This document shows, in pieces, positions 48,146-56,644 of a stretch of 64,000 bases of DNA. The notes below the pieces were generated by a model. That model was not told the origin of the DNA. It did not search any database and worked only from the letters and a program-made list of their open reading frames with translations. Source of the stretch: Luteolibacter sp. (GTDB taxonomy: Bacteria > Verrucomicrobiota > Verrucomicrobiia > Verrucomicrobiales > Akkermansiaceae). The position numbers and the translations under genes were made by a program. The stretch lies in contig JAUYNL010000029.1 in assembly GCA_030696085.1 (NCBI GenBank), positions 1-64,000 of the forward strand, written 5' to 3'. Every line of letters starts with the position of its first letter. The first letter of the stretch is position 1.

Positions 48146-48508
48146 TCACGCCTTCCACAACATCCGCAGGCCGAAGACCACCAGCAGAATGCCGAAAATG
48201 CGGGTGAGAGTCTGGTTGCCGAGACTGCGCATCAGATCGCTGCCGAACCATGCGGCCACCGCCGAGGCCGCGCCCACCACCAGCACGATCTTCCAGTCGA
48301 TGAGGTTGTTCGCGCGGCTGTTGTTGAGGGTGGCGGCAATGGCGGTTAGAATGATGACCGCCATTGAGGTGGCGACCGCCTGCTTGTGTTCCAGGCCGAG
48401 CAGCGCGACGAATGCCGGCACCATCACGATGCCTCCGCCGACGCCGCACAGTGCGCCCAGCAAGCCGGCGGCTAGTCCGATGAGTATGGCGAAGAGCGTG
48501 AGTTTCAT
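48146..48508 (-). CDS. Half-size TauE/SafE-family membrane protein
   Basis: The 120-residue protein has four membrane helices and the family motif GLLGALCGVGGGIVMVPAF in the first, then EHKQAVATSMAVIIL. TauE/SafE (DUF81) exporters of sulfonate- or sulfite-type anions usually contain two such halves, so this is a single-unit form that may dimerise. The ATG at 48508 is chosen by the helix start. Its stop is 2 bases from that of the convergent acyltransferase fusion gene. Confidence 0.8.
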   Translation of the reverse strand: MKLTLFAILIGLAAGLLGALCGVGGGIVMVPAFVALLGLEHKQAVATSMAVIILTAIAATLNNSRANNLIDWKIVLVVGAASAVAAWFGSDLMRSLGNQTLTRIFGILLVVFGLRMLWKA

Positions 48509-48658
48509 GATGAAAATGACATGGAGCATCCCCTGCCCGCGCCTCCCTTATCCAAGCCACCCCCGAACAACCATGAAAAAATCCCGCGCTCGGTGGCTGT
48601 TGGCAACCATGTGAGATGAGTGCTTTTCATCTGGAAACCCGCAGGTACAGTTCCGGCC

Positions 48659-49534
48659 ATGCATTCAATGACAGGATTCGGCCGCGGTTCCGCGACCTCG
48701 GAGACATGGCACGCGGCGGTGGAGATCAACTCGGTCAACCGCAAGCAGGCGGAGGTGGTCGTCCAGGCATCGCGCGAACTCTCCGAACTCGACGGGCGGA
48801 TCCGCAAGACCGTGCTCGGCGTCGTTTCGCGCGGGCGCATCCAGGTTTCCATCAATCTGGAGCGCAGCCAGGGCGCTCTCACGGCCATCCGGGTGGACAA
48901 GATGCTCGCGCGGGCCTTTCACTCCGCCTTCATCGAGCTCGGTCATGCCGTGGGCCAGGACGTGGCACCAACCGCCGCCGACTACCTGCGCCAGCCGGGG
49001 ATTCTCAACACCGGCACTGGCGAGATCGATGCCGGGGATGCCTGGAAAACCATCGAACCCGCGCTCAACGAGGCGCTCGCCGCCCTCGCCGCAATGCGTG
49101 AAACCGAGGGCTCGCACCTCAAGCAGGACCTGCTGGCACGGCTCGACCTGTTAGGAAAATTCGTCGCGAACATCACCGCCGAAGCACCCGCCCGCCCGAT
49201 CCGCCAGCGCGAGTTGTTAGCCAAACGCCTGCGCGAGGCCGGGCTGGACCTCGATCCGGCGGACGAGCGCGTCGCCCGCGAACTCGCGCTTTTCGCCGAC
49301 CGCTGCGACGTGAGCGAGGAACTCACGCGTCTGGATTCGCACTTCACGAAATTCCGCGAATACCTCGATGCGGCCGAAGCACCAGGCCGTGCGCTGGATT
49401 TTCTCTGCCAGGAACTTTTCCGCGAGTTCAACACCATCGGCTCCAAGGCCAACGACGCGGGCATCGCCCAGGCCATCGTCGAGGCCAAGACCGAACTGGA
49501 GAAAATCCGCGAGCAGGTGCAGAACGTCGAGTAA
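48659..49534 (+). CDS. yicC: YicC-family endoribonuclease
   Basis: The 291-residue protein begins MHSMTGFGRGSA, the invariant YicC start, and ends with the conserved C-terminal domain DFLCQELFREFNTIGSKANDAG..VEAKTELEKIREQVQNVE. Other family segments include EINSVNRKQAEVVVQ and RQRELLAKRLREAGL. YicC proteins are endoribonucleases that affect RNA turnover. The start at 48659 is chosen by the family N-terminus. The restriction-modification genes follow after 150 bases. Confidence 0.92.
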   Translation: MHSMTGFGRGSATSETWHAAVEINSVNRKQAEVVVQASRELSELDGRIRKTVLGVVSRGRIQVSINLERSQGALTAIRVDKMLARAFHSAFIELGHAVGQDVAPTAADYLRQPGILNTGTGEIDAGDAWKTIEPALNEALAALAAMRETEGSHLKQDLLARLDLLGKFVANITAEAPARPIRQRELLAKRLREAGLDLDPADERVARELALFADRCDVSEELTRLDSHFTKFREYLDAAEAPGRALDFLCQELFREFNTIGSKANDAGIAQAIVEAKTELEKIREQVQNVE

Positions 49535-49687
49535 GCATCCGGCTGGACGCCAGCGCTTGGATCAGCCAAGGTTTCGGGCATCAGCCGCACGACATTTGAA
49601 TCCTCCTGATCCGATGTGGTGCGACTGGCCGCATTTTCTGAAAAATTCAGCTTGAAGGCCTGATTCGAAAACTGTTCATAAGAGCTC

Positions 49688-51007
49688 ATGAGACCAATAG
49701 CCGTAGATTTGTTTGCCGGTGCCGGAGGAATGTCTCTGGGCTTTGAGCAGGCCGGATTTGATGTCGCGGCGGCAGTGGAAATCGATCCCATTCATGCCTG
49801 TGTTCACAAATTCAATTTTCCGAATTGCACGGTCATTCCGCAGTCGGTCCGGGAGCTCACGGGTGAAAAAATCCGCGCACGTGCCGGGATCAAAGGCAAA
49901 GTCAGTTTGGTTTGTGGAGGCGCTCCCTGTCAGGGTTTTTCAATGATCGGAAAGAGGGTGCTGGATGATCCCCGGAACTCTTTGGTCCGTGATTTTGTGA
50001 GATTGGTGGCCGAATTGGACGCGAGCTATTTCGTGTTTGAGAATGTCAAAGGACTGACGGTCGGGCCACACCGCGCATTTCTTGAGGAGCTCATCGAAAC
50101 TTTCGAAGCGCACGGATATGAAGTCCGGCTTCCATGGTGTGTTCTGAACGCTGCCTCTTACGGAGTGCCCCAGGATAGAAGAAGGCTGTTTCTTCTGGGT
50201 GCGAAAAAGGGAATGCACATTCCAATATATCCGTCGCCAACCACTGCGCGAGCCGAAACGCCAAGGGAGTTTTCCGTCGTTCCAGGGCCGACATGCCGGG
50301 ATGCGCTGGAAGATATTCCCGATGCTGATGGTTTTCAAAGTCTGCTCTTGCGTGATGAGGTGACTACCAAGTCATGGGGTCATCCATCCGCATATGCTCG
50401 CGAAATGCGCTGCATCGCTGACGAGGCCTGGCACTTCGGCATACCCCGCCAATGGAATCCAGCGATTCTAACTTCCAGCGCACGGACGGATCACTCGGAT
50501 ATTTCACGTCGGCGGTTTGCAGAGACTCCACCGGGATCGGTGGAGGGTATTTCCCGCTTTTTCAAACTTTCCCCGAACGGAGTATCCAACACTCTCCGGG
50601 CTGGAACCGATGCGGCGCGTGGAGCGTTCACGAGTCCGCGGCCCATTCACTACAAACATCCCCGCTGCGTGACTGTCCGTGAAATGGCGCGTCTGTACGC
50701 CTTCCCAGATTGGTTTAGGTTCCATCAGACGAAATGGCACGGTGCGAGACAAATCGGCAACGCCGTTCCTCCGCCACTTGCCCGGGCGGTGGCGGCCTCG
50801 GTGATTGATGCGCTTGGACACGTTCCGAAGCGCGCATCGAAACGCATCGAGCTTGGTGATCCCGAATTGCTCGGGTTCGAAATGTCCGCAGCATCGGCAT
50901 ATTGGGGTGTGGAATGCCCGATACAGAAACGGGACCGCAAGAGTGGAACTCGTAAGCGGCCACAGTGGCAAACCGAAATCGACCGTCTCTCCCAGCTTGC
51001 CCAATGA
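49688..51007 (+). CDS. DNA (cytosine-5) methyltransferase
   Basis: The 439-residue enzyme has all main C5-methyltransferase motifs in order: VDLFAGAGGMSLGFEQAGF (I), GGAPCQGFS with the catalytic Cys (IV), FVFENVKG (VI), QDRRRLFLLGAK (VIII), VREMARLYAFPDWF (IX) and RQIGNAVPPPLARA (X). The target-recognition region (about 230-300) should define the site, but it cannot be read from sequence. The gene is visibly less GC-rich than its neighbours and overlaps the next gene in the four bases ATGA (51004-51007). It forms a restriction-modification pair with that gene and looks horizontally acquired. Confidence 0.92.
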   Translation: MRPIAVDLFAGAGGMSLGFEQAGFDVAAAVEIDPIHACVHKFNFPNCTVIPQSVRELTGEKIRARAGIKGKVSLVCGGAPCQGFSMIGKRVLDDPRNSLVRDFVRLVAELDASYFVFENVKGLTVGPHRAFLEELIETFEAHGYEVRLPWCVLNAASYGVPQDRRRLFLLGAKKGMHIPIYPSPTTARAETPREFSVVPGPTCRDALEDIPDADGFQSLLLRDEVTTKSWGHPSAYAREMRCIADEAWHFGIPRQWNPAILTSSARTDHSDISRRRFAETPPGSVEGISRFFKLSPNGVSNTLRAGTDAARGAFTSPRPIHYKHPRCVTVREMARLYAFPDWFRFHQTKWHGARQIGNAVPPPLARAVAASVIDALGHVPKRASKRIELGDPELLGFEMSAASAYWGVECPIQKRDRKSGTRKRPQWQTEIDRLSQLAQ

Positions 51008-51567
51008 AAGAGAAACGCCCCAATCGCTACCAGGCGCTGATCAAAAGCATATTTCTGCGGCACTACGTCACGGGCAATATATCTGTCGCATTTCCTCGTG
51101 AGGAATTGATTGCCACCGCCAACGCTCTTTCCGACGAGCAGGCACTTCTTGCCAAGGTCCGTTACAATCGGCTCATCGATGTGTTCCTCGGAATCTCCGC
51201 TTGTTCTCTCCAAAACCACCTGCGAACCACGGTTAAGGATCTCGGACAAATCGAAATCGACGAAGTCTATGTGGGTGTGGATCGTCATGGATGCCAATAT
51301 ATCGTGCCGGTTCAGGCAAAAGGAGGATCAGACCGTCTCTCTACCGTCCAGACAAAGCAGGATATATCCTGCTGTGCCGGAAAATTTCCGAATCTTGTCT
51401 GCCGTTCGGTATCCGCACAATTCATGGACGATTCCAGAATCGCGATGTTCGAACTTTGTTTGGACGCTGATGGACTTGTGAAAGTAGCGGAGGAGCGTCA
51501 CTATCGCTTGGTTGCGGCGGATGAAATTTCCGCTTCCGATCTGGCAGGTTACCGTCGCAACGCCTGA
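51004..51567 (+). CDS. Putative PD-(D/E)XK restriction endonuclease, QxK variant
   Basis: This 187-residue protein is translationally coupled to the methyltransferase. The region EIDEVYVGVDRHG followed by IVPVQAKGG (Q104-A105-K106) has the spacing of a PD-(D/E)XK nuclease core, with Gln in place of the usual Asp/Glu before Lys. DRLSTVQTKQD continues the conserved-looking block. The coupling, size and lower GC content support a restriction enzyme matched to the methyltransferase. I do not recognise a named enzyme and cannot state the cut site. A vestigial or regulatory protein is the alternative. Confidence 0.72.
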   Translation: MKEKRPNRYQALIKSIFLRHYVTGNISVAFPREELIATANALSDEQALLAKVRYNRLIDVFLGISACSLQNHLRTTVKDLGQIEIDEVYVGVDRHGCQYIVPVQAKGGSDRLSTVQTKQDISCCAGKFPNLVCRSVSAQFMDDSRIAMFELCLDADGLVKVAEERHYRLVAADEISASDLAGYRRNA

Positions 51568-51615
51568 GATCGGTCATGCCCTGCGAATGCAACTACGGCA
51601 GGACTCCGACGCACA

Positions 51616-52878
51616 ATGATACGTTTTTCCATCCACCTACTTGCCGCCGTGAAATGGCTGGCGGTGCTCATTCCGATGGCGGTGGTGATCGGTTCGGCAT
51701 CGGCTTTTTTCCTGTGGAGCCTGGATGCGCTCACCCGTGTTCGTTTTGCAAATCCATGGCTGCTGTGGCTGCTGCCGCTGGCGGGTCTGGCGATCGGCTG
51801 GATCTATCATCATTATGGGAAATCCGCGTCCGGCGGAAACAACCTGCTCATTGATGAAATCCACCAGCCCGGTGCCGGAGTGCCGCGGCGGATGGCTCCG
51901 TTGATTCTGTTAGGAACATTGGTCACGCATCTTTTCGGCGGCTCGGCCGGGCGCGAGGGCACGGCGCTGCAGATGGGCGGAGGCACCGCGGCCACCTTCG
52001 CGCGGATCCTGAAACTCGATGCCGCCAGCGTGCGCCTGCTGCTGATGGCCGGGGTGGCGGCGGGCTTCGGCTCGGTCTTCGGCACGCCCATCGCCGGGGC
52101 GGTGTTCGCGCTGGAGGTGCTCGTCATCGGGCGGATGCAGTATGACGCCTTGATCCCTTGTTTCATCGCCTCGCTGGTGGCGGACTGGACCTGCGGCGCG
52201 TGGGGGGCCGGACACACGCACTATCATGTGGCGGTCGCCGGAGTCGGTGCGCGGCCGGATCTCGTCCTGTTTGGAAAAGTCGTGCTGGCGGCCATCGCCT
52301 TCGGGTTGGCGGGCGGCTTGTTTTCGCTCTGTTCGCACAAGCTGGCGGCGATGTTTCAGCGCTTCATTCCGCGCGCCGAGCTGCGGCCGGTGGCGGGCGG
52401 CTTGCTGGTGATCGGGCTGTTTTTCCTGAGCGGCACGCCGGACTACCTCGGTCTCGGAGTGATCGGCAACCGGCCGGATGCGATCACCCTGTCCGCCATG
52501 TTCACCTCCACCGAGATCCCGGCCGGCGCATGGATCTGGAAACTCGTTTTCACCGTGGTCACCCTGAGCGCAGGCTTCAAGGGCGGCGAAGTCACGCCCT
52601 TGTTCTTCATCGGCGCGGCGCTTGGAAACTCGCTCGCCATCGTGATGGGCGCGCCCGTCGATTTGTTCGCGGCGCTGGGATTCGTGGCCATTTTCGCCGG
52701 TGCCACCAACACGCCGCTGGCCTCCACCCTGCTCGGCATGGAGCTCTTCGGCGCGGGCAACGGCCTCTACCTCGCCACCGCCTGCATCGTCGCCTACCGA
52801 TTCAGCGGTCACAGCGGCATCTACGCCGCCCAGCGCCTCGCCGTGCCGAAATTCCGCGCCCTGCATCACGACAAGTGA
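51616..52878 (+). CDS. CLC-F-type fluoride/proton antiporter
   Basis: The 420-residue membrane protein belongs to the CLC chloride-channel family. The anion-binding motif is GNNLL (74-78), not GSGIP, and the gating-glutamate motif is GREGTALQMG (112-121) with Thr after Gly, both features of the fluoride-exporting CLC-F clade (Asn-pore type). The later TPDYLGLGV and FKGGEVTPLFFIGAALGN are family-typical. The likely job is to expel fluoride and protect enolase and pyrophosphatase. I see no fluoride riboswitch in the 48 bases before it. Confidence 0.8.
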   Translation: MIRFSIHLLAAVKWLAVLIPMAVVIGSASAFFLWSLDALTRVRFANPWLLWLLPLAGLAIGWIYHHYGKSASGGNNLLIDEIHQPGAGVPRRMAPLILLGTLVTHLFGGSAGREGTALQMGGGTAATFARILKLDAASVRLLLMAGVAAGFGSVFGTPIAGAVFALEVLVIGRMQYDALIPCFIASLVADWTCGAWGAGHTHYHVAVAGVGARPDLVLFGKVVLAAIAFGLAGGLFSLCSHKLAAMFQRFIPRAELRPVAGGLLVIGLFFLSGTPDYLGLGVIGNRPDAITLSAMFTSTEIPAGAWIWKLVFTVVTLSAGFKGGEVTPLFFIGAALGNSLAIVMGAPVDLFAALGFVAIFAGATNTPLASTLLGMELFGAGNGLYLATACIVAYRFSGHSGIYAAQRLAVPKFRALHHDK

Positions 52879-52918
52879 CTTGCCAGCCTCCGGCCCCGCG
52901 TTTACTCACTGGTCCCAC

Positions 52919-52990
52919 GCCCCCGTAGTTCAACGGATAGAACAAGCGTTTCCTAAACGTTAGATTCAGGTTCGATTCCTGACGGGGGTA
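52919..52990 (+). tRNA. tRNA-Arg(CCU)
   Basis: The sequence folds as a full cloverleaf: a 7-bp acceptor stem GCCCCCG/CGGGGGT (first pair G-U), a D stem GTTC/GAAC, an anticodon stem AGCGT/ACGTT with loop TTCCTAA, giving anticodon CCT (CCU in RNA), and a T stem TCAGG/CCTGA with loop TTCGATT. The discriminator is A and no CCA is encoded. It reads the AGG arginine codon. Confidence 0.95.
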
Positions 52991-53013
52991 TTGTCAAAAG
53001 TTCCATCCAAGCC

Positions 53014-53307
53014 ATGCCAAACTACGATTACGAATGCCAGAAATGCGGAACCCGCTTTGAAGTGTTCCAGAGCATGAACGATGCGAAACTCACCGATTGT
53101 CCGGCCGAATCCTGCGATGGGGCGGTGAAACGCCTGCTCGGCACCGGGGGCGGCATCATTTTCAAGGGATCGGGCTTTTATCAGACCGATTACCGCTCGT
53201 CCTCCTACCAGGCCGGTGCCAAGGCGGACAGCGGAGTGGCCAAAAGCGAGACTCCGGCACCCGCCCCGGCGAAGAGTCCGGCACCCGCGGCCGCAAGTTC
53301 CGACTGA
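53014..53307 (+). CDS. FmdB-type zinc ribbon protein
   Basis: This 97-residue protein starts PNYDYECQKCGTRFEVFQSM, the FmdB/CxxC_CxxC_SSSS family signature, with zinc ligands C8, C11, C29 and C34. GTGGGIIFKGSGFYQTDY is the conserved second part, followed by an Ala/Pro-rich disordered tail. The family is widespread, with an unclear role. It follows the tRNA gene by 23 bases. Confidence 0.9.
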   Translation: MPNYDYECQKCGTRFEVFQSMNDAKLTDCPAESCDGAVKRLLGTGGGIIFKGSGFYQTDYRSSSYQAGAKADSGVAKSETPAPAPAKSPAPAAASSD

Positions 53308-53369
53308 GGCCCGCAGGCGGCCATCCCGGGCTTTGCAAAGCTTGCGCGCCGTGTTAAGCGTTCGCCCAC

Positions 53370-54068
53370 ATGGCCGATTCCTCAAAGTCCAAGTCCGGTG
53401 GCGGCTGCCTCGGCAAGCTGCTCTTTCTGATTCTGCTGGCATTTGGCGGCACGCTCGGCGCGACCTTGTTCTTCATCGTCCAACCGCAGGATTTGTCCGA
53501 TATCGGCGGCTACGGCCCGACTGCCCGAACGGCTTCCCCACGCGATCTCAACGCGGTGCTGCAAAGCGCCCTCAAGCGTGGTTATCCGGTGACCCTCACC
53601 GAGGCCGAAATCAATCAGTGGCTCGGCAGCACGCTTGCCGCCAAACAAGGTGGCATGCTGGCCTCGCAGGTCTCGCTGGAGAGAGTCTGGGTGCGCCTTG
53701 AGGACGGCCTTGCAGAAGTGGTCATGGAACGTTCGCTCATGGGGCGGCCCTTCACAGTCTCAATGTTTTTAAAAGTCGAGCAGTCTGTGGGGCCACGCGG
53801 AATGATAACCGAGATTCTTCGCCACGGCGGACCCTACCATGCCAATGTGCCGAAGCCTCTCAGGGGTGGACGTTTCGGAAAATTGGTGGTGCCTCAGGGA
53901 TTTCTGATCCTGGTGATGCCCGCCTATGCCAAATTGGCGGATCTATACCGCGAGGAAATCCGGCTCGCCTTCGAGGAAATGGCCCGCATCCGCATCGAAG
54001 CCAACCGCCTGATCCTCAACTCACGGGAACCCGCAGACGATCCGTCCAAACTGCTCCAAACTTTCTGA
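53370..54068 (+). CDS. Uncharacterised membrane-anchored protein
   Basis: The 232-residue protein has a Ser/Lys/Gly-rich start, one membrane helix (about 16-37) and a mixed soluble domain of about 190 residues without CxxC, HExxH or nucleotide motifs. It includes LTEAEINQWLGSTL and LVVPQGFLILVMPAYAKLA. Similar short anchored proteins occur in Verrucomicrobiota, but I cannot name a family. The next gene starts 7 bases after its stop, so the two are probably co-transcribed. Confidence 0.7.
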   Translation: MADSSKSKSGGGCLGKLLFLILLAFGGTLGATLFFIVQPQDLSDIGGYGPTARTASPRDLNAVLQSALKRGYPVTLTEAEINQWLGSTLAAKQGGMLASQVSLERVWVRLEDGLAEVVMERSLMGRPFTVSMFLKVEQSVGPRGMITEILRHGGPYHANVPKPLRGGRFGKLVVPQGFLILVMPAYAKLADLYREEIRLAFEEMARIRIEANRLILNSREPADDPSKLLQTF

Positions 54069-54075
54069 ATCCGGC

Positions 54076-55467
54076 ATGAGCAGGTGTTTTGCGGCATGGC
54101 TTCTGGGTCTGATCACGGTCGCTACTGCGGAGGAAATCCCGCGTGCGGTTCAGATCACAGAGCCGCCCGCCGCCGCCGTGCCGGATGCAATCATCAGCCG
54201 CACCCAGCAATTCCGCGTTTCCGGCGGGGACAGCCTGTCACGTGGGGCCGCCGCCCTGCTCGCGGAGGAAACCAAGGATGAGCTGCTGCGCCTGACCGGC
54301 GAGCAGGACGCGTGGAAGATGCCCGTCAGCATCCGCCTGCATGGCAAACCCGGCGATCCGCTGCCCGTGCGCACCGTGGCCATGCGGCTCAATGTGATCG
54401 AAGGCGTGCCGGAGCTCCGGCTCGACGTCCACCTGTCCCGCGGTATCGAACACGAACAGGAGCGCTTCAAGCGGACCATCACCGCAGCTCTGCTCTACGG
54501 GCGCTCCCTGCGGCCGGATGCCGAAGGAGCACCCGAGCACGACCTCTCCGTGCCGCCATGGCTGTCCGACGGGTTGCGCGAGGCGTCCGCCTGGCGGCTC
54601 AATCAAAGCGACCATCGCCTGTATGAGGCGCTTTTCAAACGCGGCGGCCTGTTCAAGCTCGACGGGCTTTTCACAGTGGACGAAAATGAATTCGAGAGTC
54701 TGGACGGTGCATCCCGGGCGGCCTTCCGGGTTTCCTCCGGCACCCTGGTGATGGCCTTGCTGGAGCAACCGCAGGGACGCGAGGGATTCCGCTCCTTCCT
54801 CACCGAAGTGGCTTCCTATCAGGGGGAGATGCCTGGCTTGCTGCGCAAACATTTCCCCGAGCTCAATCTATCCGAAACCAGCCTCTCCAAATGGTGCGAG
54901 CTCCAACTCGCCGCGAAGGGCGGGCGCAAACTGCTCACCGACATCCTCACCATCCAGCAGTCAGAGACCGCTCTGGCCGAGGCATTGCGCCTCGATTTCC
55001 GCACTGCGGAGGGCATTGTCCTGCAAAAGGAACTCGCCTCCTGGCCGGAACTCGCCGCACTGGCCGAGCCCGAACGCATCGCCGCCGTGCGTCAGCCCCA
55101 GGATGCACTCGTCCGCCTCAGCTACCGCTGCTTCCCCTCCTACCGTCCGTTGCTGGCGGATTACCAACAAATGCTTGAATCGATCGCAAAAAACAAAACT
55201 CGCGATGTGGCGCAGCGGCTCGCCGCGCTGGACGAGACCCGAGTGACGATGGTCGCCCGCGCCGCCCGTGCCAAGGATTACCTCGATTGGTTCGAAATCA
55301 CCCGCGCCCGCGAAACCAGCGGTGCCTTCGATGACTACCAGCGCCTCAAGGAACGCCTCAAAGCCAATCCCCACCAACGCAAGGACGAACTTTCCGCCTA
55401 CCTCGACCGCATGGACCGCATCTTCCACCGCGAACAGCCGAAAACCCCGGCCCTCCCGCCGCCGTGA
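54076..55467 (+). CDS. Secreted protein resembling a degenerate MA-clan peptidase
   Basis: The 463-residue protein has a signal peptide (about 1-18). The segment VPPWLSDGLREASAWRL resembles the xPxWLxEGLA region of gluzincin (MA-clan) peptidases. The place where HExxH would be expected reads RTITAALLYGR, so the zinc site is missing. The C-terminal half is helical and has no recognised domain. It is 7 bases after the preceding membrane-protein gene. A non-catalytic envelope or assembly role is plausible. Confidence 0.65.
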   Translation: MSRCFAAWLLGLITVATAEEIPRAVQITEPPAAAVPDAIISRTQQFRVSGGDSLSRGAAALLAEETKDELLRLTGEQDAWKMPVSIRLHGKPGDPLPVRTVAMRLNVIEGVPELRLDVHLSRGIEHEQERFKRTITAALLYGRSLRPDAEGAPEHDLSVPPWLSDGLREASAWRLNQSDHRLYEALFKRGGLFKLDGLFTVDENEFESLDGASRAAFRVSSGTLVMALLEQPQGREGFRSFLTEVASYQGEMPGLLRKHFPELNLSETSLSKWCELQLAAKGGRKLLTDILTIQQSETALAEALRLDFRTAEGIVLQKELASWPELAALAEPERIAAVRQPQDALVRLSYRCFPSYRPLLADYQQMLESIAKNKTRDVAQRLAALDETRVTMVARAARAKDYLDWFEITRARETSGAFDDYQRLKERLKANPHQRKDELSAYLDRMDRIFHREQPKTPALPPP

Positions 55468-55573
55468 CTGTTCACCGCGCCGGAAATCCACACTTGTTGG
55501 CTCGAAGTGTGAGTTCTTTACACATCCGGACAGCCGTGTAGGCTTGCTTCGCTGCCACCCACACCCACCCTGA

Positions 55574-56173
55574 ATGTTCCGTCAGTCACGTCCCCCCGAC
55601 CCTGACCAGGATCTCGTCACGCGCGCCCGCGAGGGCGACACCCGCGCGTTCGATGCCCTGATCCTCAAATACGGCGATAAGCTTTACGGCCTCGTCTATC
55701 ACATGACTTCCCACAAGGAAGACACCCACGATCTGCTCCAGGAGATCTTCGCCCGCGCCTATCAATCGCTCAAAAGCTTCCGTGGCAGCTCCACGTTCTA
55801 CACCTGGATCTATCAGATCGCGGTCAACCTGACGCTCAATTTCCTCAAGAAACGAAAACGGCGCTCTGGCCTCAGTCTCAACGAACTGGATTCCTCCGTG
55901 CAGCATGACCCGGCGCTCATTGATACCACCCATGAGGCGAATCCGGAGCAGCAAACCAATCTCAACGAGCTTCAGATTAAATTGAACGAAGCCATGCAAA
56001 CACTGTCTGAACCCCATAGAATGGTGGTGACGATGTTTGACATCCAAGGCATGTCCCATGGGGAGATCGCCCAGGTGCTTAAAACTTCCGAAGGCACCAT
56101 TCGTTCGCGACTCCACTACGCGCATCTCCAACTCCAGTCCGCTCTTCAGGATACTTGGAATGAAAGATTTTAA
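55574..56173 (+). CDS. ECF sigma factor, RpoE-like
   Basis: The 199-residue protein has region 2 (about 12-85, with LLQEIFARAYQSLKSFRG and FYTWIYQIAVNLTLNFLKKR) and region 4 (about 130-190, with LSEPHRMVVTMFDIQGMSHG and a helix-turn-helix at EIAQVLKTSEGTIRSRLHYA). It is a standard group IV sigma. The next coding stretch looks like its membrane anti-sigma but is interrupted by a stop, and a protease-like PDZ protein follows. The trio resembles an envelope-stress module in which the inhibitor may be lost or altered. Confidence 0.92.
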   Translation: MFRQSRPPDPDQDLVTRAREGDTRAFDALILKYGDKLYGLVYHMTSHKEDTHDLLQEIFARAYQSLKSFRGSSTFYTWIYQIAVNLTLNFLKKRKRRSGLSLNELDSSVQHDPALIDTTHEANPEQQTNLNELQIKLNEAMQTLSEPHRMVVTMFDIQGMSHGEIAQVLKTSEGTIRSRLHYAHLQLQSALQDTWNERF

Positions 56174-56227
56174 AAAAATCTCTTGCCGCGTGGGGTAAAA
56201 TTTTGTAAATCCTAATTATCAACCGCA

Positions 56228-56626
56228 GTGAAACCATCGGTCGAACAACTTGAAAATCTGCTAGCCCTCAAGCGCCACGAGCGTCCCGAGGAGGGTTACT
56301 GGCAGGATTTTCTCTGTGAATTTCATCAACGCCAGCGTCAGTAGGCCGAGGTGCAATCTGGATTGATGCGCTTCCTCACTCCCATTTTCGCCTGGTTCTC
56401 CGATCTGAGTCCCTCGAAATGGGCTTATGGAGCAGGCTTGGCCTACGCCTCGGTCGCCGCCTTCGCGCTTCTCATGCCAAAGGATGTGGAACTTGAAAAC
56501 ACCGCACCCTCACCGGTGAACTTCCAGGTGGTTCCCAGTCCGATTCAAACTCAAGGAGTCGAGCAACTCGACCAATTGGACTTGAGTCCATCGACTCAAG
56601 GCAGCGCGGGCGAGCAGGTGTTTTAA
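56228..56626 (+). pseudogene. Interrupted anti-sigma-like membrane protein gene
   Basis: A GTG at 56228 opens a frame of 38 codons (KPSVEQLENLLALKRHERPE, then EGYWQDFLCEFHQRQRQ) that ends at TAG 56342-56344. The same frame continues without a shift through a GTG at 56351 to a TAA at 56624-56626. The second part contains a membrane segment (WAYGAGLAYASVAAFALLM) and an extracytoplasmic tail. Together the two parts give a normal small anti-sigma layout: a soluble N-terminal helix region, one helix and a tail. The single in-frame TAG could be a nonsense mutation, a sequencing error, or a split into two translated pieces with restart 6 bases after the stop. The gene lies between the ECF sigma and the PDZ gene. 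Confidence 0.6.
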
Positions 56627-56644
56627 TTCCGGGATTCCCTCTCA

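Noticed and set aside
51568-51615. Fluoride riboswitch before the CLC-F gene
   Set aside because: The gap is only 48 bases and shows no crcB-like pseudoknot sequence.
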